A stretch of 7,724 nucleotides of DNA from Deltaproteobacteria bacterium (GTDB lineage Bacteria > Desulfobacterota > Desulfobacteria > Desulfobacterales > C00003060): contig QMMV01000082.1 in NCBI GenBank assembly GCA_003647435.1, forward strand, positions 1 through 7,724. The letters are read 5' to 3'. The notes under the pieces are model-generated. The model did not search any database. It saw only the letters and a program-made list of their open reading frames with translations, and was not told where the DNA came from. The position numbers were made by a program, and so were the translations under genes. Below are positions 5,559 to 7,724 of this stretch, one piece after another (within the stretch, counting starts at the first letter, position 1; each line of letters begins with the position of its first letter).

Positions 5559-5945
5559 TCATAGTAGCTTTTTCTCTTTTAGATGTCGAGTTATCGTCTC
5601 TACAAACTCCCTTCCACTTTCAAGTATTTCTTCAGCCTCTCGCTTGGCTATCACGAATGTGTATTCGTAATCTCCTATCTGCCTTTTCTCAAACGCTTTA
5701 TTTAGTTCTTTCCCCATTTCTTTTGGGAAAATGCCTGTTTTGACAAATTGTTCTCCGAAACCGGAAATTACACCTTTATGAGATGAAAACGATAGGTTCT
5801 TTGTGAGCAGCATGGCTTGTGCAGAATAGAACATGGCGTAGTATGTCCTTGAAACTGAGGATTCATAGTCACCTTCTTCAAGAAGTATTTCAGCACTTTT
5901 GAGATACCTCTTTGCCCTTTCGATTAGGGAGCTTACTTCTTTCAT
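5559..5945 (-). CDS. HEPN domain protein, likely toxin of an MNT/HEPN pair
   Basis: This 128-residue all-helical protein resembles the small HEPN family often listed as UPF0332, whose members pair with minimal nucleotidyltransferases. Marks are the helix SRTYYAMFYSAQAML (32-46), SSHKGVISGFGEQF (54-67) and RQIGDYEY (88-95). HEPN toxins of this type are usually RNases kept silent by their partner. The catalytic motif of the HepT branch is RxxxxHxY; here the same spacing reads R88-x4-Y93-x-Y95, so the His is replaced by Tyr while the Tyr that is AMPylated in HepT is kept. RNase activity is therefore doubtful. AAGGAG (complement of 5953-5958) lies seven bases before the ATG. The ATG overlaps the stop of the nucleotidyltransferase by four bases, so translation is probably coupled. 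Base composition is AT-richer than the neighbours. Confidence 0.85.
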   Translation of the reverse strand: MKEVSSLIERAKRYLKSAEILLEEGDYESSVSRTYYAMFYSAQAMLLTKNLSFSSHKGVISGFGEQFVKTGIFPKEMGKELNKAFEKRQIGDYEYTFVIAKREAEEILESGREFVETITRHLKEKKLL

Positions 5946-6256
5946 GCAGGCACTCCTTCTCTTCGCACATTTATGAGCAACGGGCTGTTAATTGTGGAAT
6001 AGTCTTTCTCAGAGACAGGATAAATTGATATTAACACTCCATGCTTTAGATTGATCTCTGTGATTACATCTATCATCCTATCAATTTCTTTTCCGGGAAT
6101 GACTTTTCCTTCAAGAACAATAAGCACATCTATGTCTGAATCTTCAGTAGCATCTCCTCTCGCCCAAGAGCCATAGAGGATAATACCCTTCAACCTCTTT
6201 TCATACAAATTTTCAAGTTCCTCTCTAAATTCCTTGAGTATATTGCTTATTCTCAT
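5942..6256 (-). CDS. Minimal nucleotidyltransferase (MNT), likely antitoxin
   Basis: This 104-residue protein is a minimal nucleotidyltransferase of the DNA-polymerase-beta fold. The signature GSWARGDATEDSDIDVLIV covers residues 29-47, giving the GS-x10-D-x-D pattern with D41 and D43 as metal ligands. The third carboxylate of larger members is not obvious in the segment around 74-80. In characterised MntA/HepT pairs such a protein inactivates the HEPN toxin by adding AMP to a tyrosine; the same role is inferred here. It is the first gene of the pair and overlaps the HEPN start by four bases (ATGA). Only a weak purine-rich site (AGAAGAA region) precedes its ATG. No promoter was recognised in the 106-bp gap behind the MscS gene. 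Confidence 0.87.
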   Translation of the reverse strand: MRISNILKEFREELENLYEKRLKGIILYGSWARGDATEDSDIDVLIVLEGKVIPGKEIDRMIDVITEINLKHGVLISIYPVSEKDYSTINSPLLINVRREGVPA

Positions 6257-6362
6257 TTCTTCTCTTTTAATTTGATGGACGCTCCCATCGCTCTTGCCCG
6301 GTGTTGCATCAAAGTTTTCTTCCGCGACTTACACCGCTCTTTGGGAAAAAACTTGCAAATAA

Positions 6363-7490
6363 TCAGTCTTCTGGACTGACAGTCACGCCCTGTGCGTTAA
6401 ATGAAACCGGCCTGGAAGAGTCTCCTGCCAGATACAGGGTTTGAGTTGGAAAAGCGAAATCGATGCCCTCTTCGTTAAAGCGACGAAAAACCTCTTTGTT
6501 GAATCTTTCCGTGAAAGACAGGTAGTCCCAGTAGTTTGGAGGATGATACCAGTAAATCGCCATGATGTTTAATGAATAGGCATTCAGATCATTAAAATAG
6601 ACCCTGGGCGGATAGTCCTTATGCATTCCCTCATGGTTATCTAACAGCTCTTTTACAATTTCAAGGGCCCGATCAATTTTCTCGGGGGGCGTGTCATAGG
6701 TAATGGTTATATTGGCGACTCGCCTAATATAGGGGCGTTTTCCGATGTTTTGAATGGTCTTGTTGGCAAGCTCTCCGTTCGGAATGGTGACAAGATGTCC
6801 TTCCAAAGTCCTGATTTTTGTTGAGCGGAATCCCACATCTTCGACCGGCCCGTCATGGCCGTCAATAACAATTCGATCACCCAATTCGAAAGGTTTGTCG
6901 ACAAACAGAACGACAGAGCCAAAGAAATTCTTGATCGTGTCCTGGGCTGCCAAGGCAACAGCTAAACCGCCTATTCCGAGTCCTGCGATGACAGAAGTGA
7001 TAGGTTTATCACTTAGTATTTGGACAACCTGAACTAGCGCCAGGATGACCACGGTCACGCGAAGGCTTTTTCGCACGACGGGTACGAGCATGTTATCAAG
7101 TTTACTCTCTGTTTTTTCAGCCATCCCGGCAAACCAGGTGCCCGGAACGTCTGCGAGCCAGAAAAGCATATAGCTTACACCGATGGTCAAAAGGACGGCG
7201 CTCAACGTGTCGGACACTTCCGCTACCTTGTCTTTCATCTCCAGGATCGTGAGACCAAGCACAATCCCGGCTGCTGCCGAAAGCAAAACCACGCCCTTGG
7301 CAACAGCAGTCAAGGTAGTAGCCATAACGGATCTTTGCCGTTTTTCTAAATTTATTGCAGACTTTTGCAAAATGTATTTTACAATTCTTCCCACAACAAA
7401 GGCAGCAAGGATGATCCCGAATAGCGCGACAATACGCCATAGCTTGTTTCCAAATACTTCAACTTCAACTATTGCATGAAAGATGTCCAT
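6363..7490 (-). CDS. MscS-family mechanosensitive ion channel
   Basis: This 375-residue inner-membrane protein is of the small-conductance mechanosensitive channel family, which opens under membrane tension to release solutes in hypo-osmotic shock. Hydrophobic segments are seen at about 17-40, 60-82, 96-117 and 140-158. They are followed by the pore-lining helix GLGIGGLAVALAAQDTIKNF (170-189). The beta domain follows, with FVDKPFELGDRIVIDG (196-211), GPVEDVGFRSTKIRT (214-228) and VTIPNGEL (234-241). The cytoplasmic C-terminal part ends with the usual FAFPTQTLYL (346-355 region). Five membrane segments make it slightly larger than E. coli MscS (286 residues) but much smaller than MscK. The ATG has GAGG (complement of 7497-7500) six bases upstream. 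No terminator is evident before the MNT gene. Confidence 0.94.
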   Translation of the reverse strand: MDIFHAIVEVEVFGNKLWRIVALFGIILAAFVVGRIVKYILQKSAINLEKRQRSVMATTLTAVAKGVVLLSAAAGIVLGLTILEMKDKVAEVSDTLSAVLLTIGVSYMLFWLADVPGTWFAGMAEKTESKLDNMLVPVVRKSLRVTVVILALVQVVQILSDKPITSVIAGLGIGGLAVALAAQDTIKNFFGSVVLFVDKPFELGDRIVIDGHDGPVEDVGFRSTKIRTLEGHLVTIPNGELANKTIQNIGKRPYIRRVANITITYDTPPEKIDRALEIVKELLDNHEGMHKDYPPRVYFNDLNAYSLNIMAIYWYHPPNYWDYLSFTERFNKEVFRRFNEEGIDFAFPTQTLYLAGDSSRPVSFNAQGVTVSPED

Positions 7491-7558
7491 GGGTTACCTC
7501 ACGGCGAAATTCTAAGGCAAAAACAACCACCGCTATGAAAGCTCATGTATAACAATAC

Positions 7559-7572
7559 CCGGCAACCGGCAA
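7559..7572. repeat. 7-bp tandem duplication CCGGCAA x2
   Basis: Two perfect CCGGCAA units stand side by side in the untranslated region upstream of the MscS gene. Same format as the duplications at 1441-1454 and 3706-3719. Confidence 0.7.
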
Positions 7573-7584
7573 TCTGTAATTGTA

Positions 7585-7614
7585 CTTGTACCCCAACTTT
7601 CTCAATATTGTCAA
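7585..7614 (-). promoter_or_regulatory. Possible sigma-70 promoter for the MscS gene
   Basis: On the minus strand a perfect TTGACA (complement of 7609-7614) is followed after 18 bp by TACAAG (complement of 7585-7590), four of six -10 bases. The leader to the MscS start would be about 85-90 nt and would include the CCGGCAA repeat. The rest of 7501-7724 holds no protein I can recognise. Confidence 0.35.
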
Positions 7615-7724
7615 TGTCCAGAACAAAAACCTTGATGTTAACGCGTTTTAAGCATTTAAGAATTTGTTTGCTGCCGGCAGCATCCTTCCACAACCTTCTA
7701 AACACAACTCTCTCCAAATACCAC

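Noticed and set aside
6299..6336. Inverted repeat CGGTGT/ACACCG between the MscS and MNT genes as a terminator or cassette boundary
   Set aside because: Six-base arms 26 bases apart with no T-tract and no GTTRRRY box; chance is sufficient.
7499..7717. 72-codon minus-strand frame upstream of the MscS gene
   Set aside because: It needs a TTG start, has no recognisable motif, runs through the CCGGCAA repeat and the likely promoter, and ends on the MscS ribosome-binding site.

Overview
The window looks like chromosomal DNA of an anaerobic or facultative Gram-negative bacterium. A Desulfobacterota (former Deltaproteobacteria) member is my best guess. It rests on an electron-transfer flavoprotein pair, a long-chain polyprenyl diphosphate synthase of the quinone side-chain type, and intergenic DNA rich in short dispersed and tandem repeats. 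No rRNA, tRNA or CRISPR array was seen, so the taxonomy is inference only. Coding regions are roughly 50% G+C by eye, except for an AT-richer two-gene module at 5559-6256.

Layout. Positions 1-490 carry no recognisable protein gene but hold a 46-bp dispersed repeat, a four-unit 8-bp tandem repeat, a possible promoter and a possible 16-codon leader ORF. On the + strand follow etfB (491-1288), an unusually long 188-bp gap, etfA (1477-2445), a strong rho-independent terminator (2483-2521), and a polyprenyl diphosphate synthase (2690-3670). These meet a minus-strand group head-on. Read in its own direction, that group is an MscS-family channel (7490-6363), a nucleotidyltransferase/HEPN toxin-antitoxin pair (6256-5559), a cupin phosphomannose isomerase (5375-5022) and a mannose-1-phosphate guanylyltransferase (4884-3796).

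How the genes work together. EtfB and EtfA form one FAD heterodimer that carries electrons between flavin dehydrogenases and a quinone or other acceptor. The prenyl synthase probably makes the lipid tail of that quinone, so the first half fits membrane electron transfer. The cupin and the guanylyltransferase are the two halves of what is often one bifunctional ManC/AlgA protein. With a phosphomannomutase encoded elsewhere they would lead from fructose-6-phosphate to GDP-mannose for surface polysaccharide. The MNT/HEPN pair looks like an acquired accessory module.

The most interesting material is between the genes. A dispersed repeat occurs at 54-99 and 4954-4999, and its palindromic head is exactly inverted between copies. 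Most of the longer gaps hold tandem duplications of 7-8 bp units. A folded element at 5455-5545, just after the HEPN stop codon, has some but not all features of an integron attC site.
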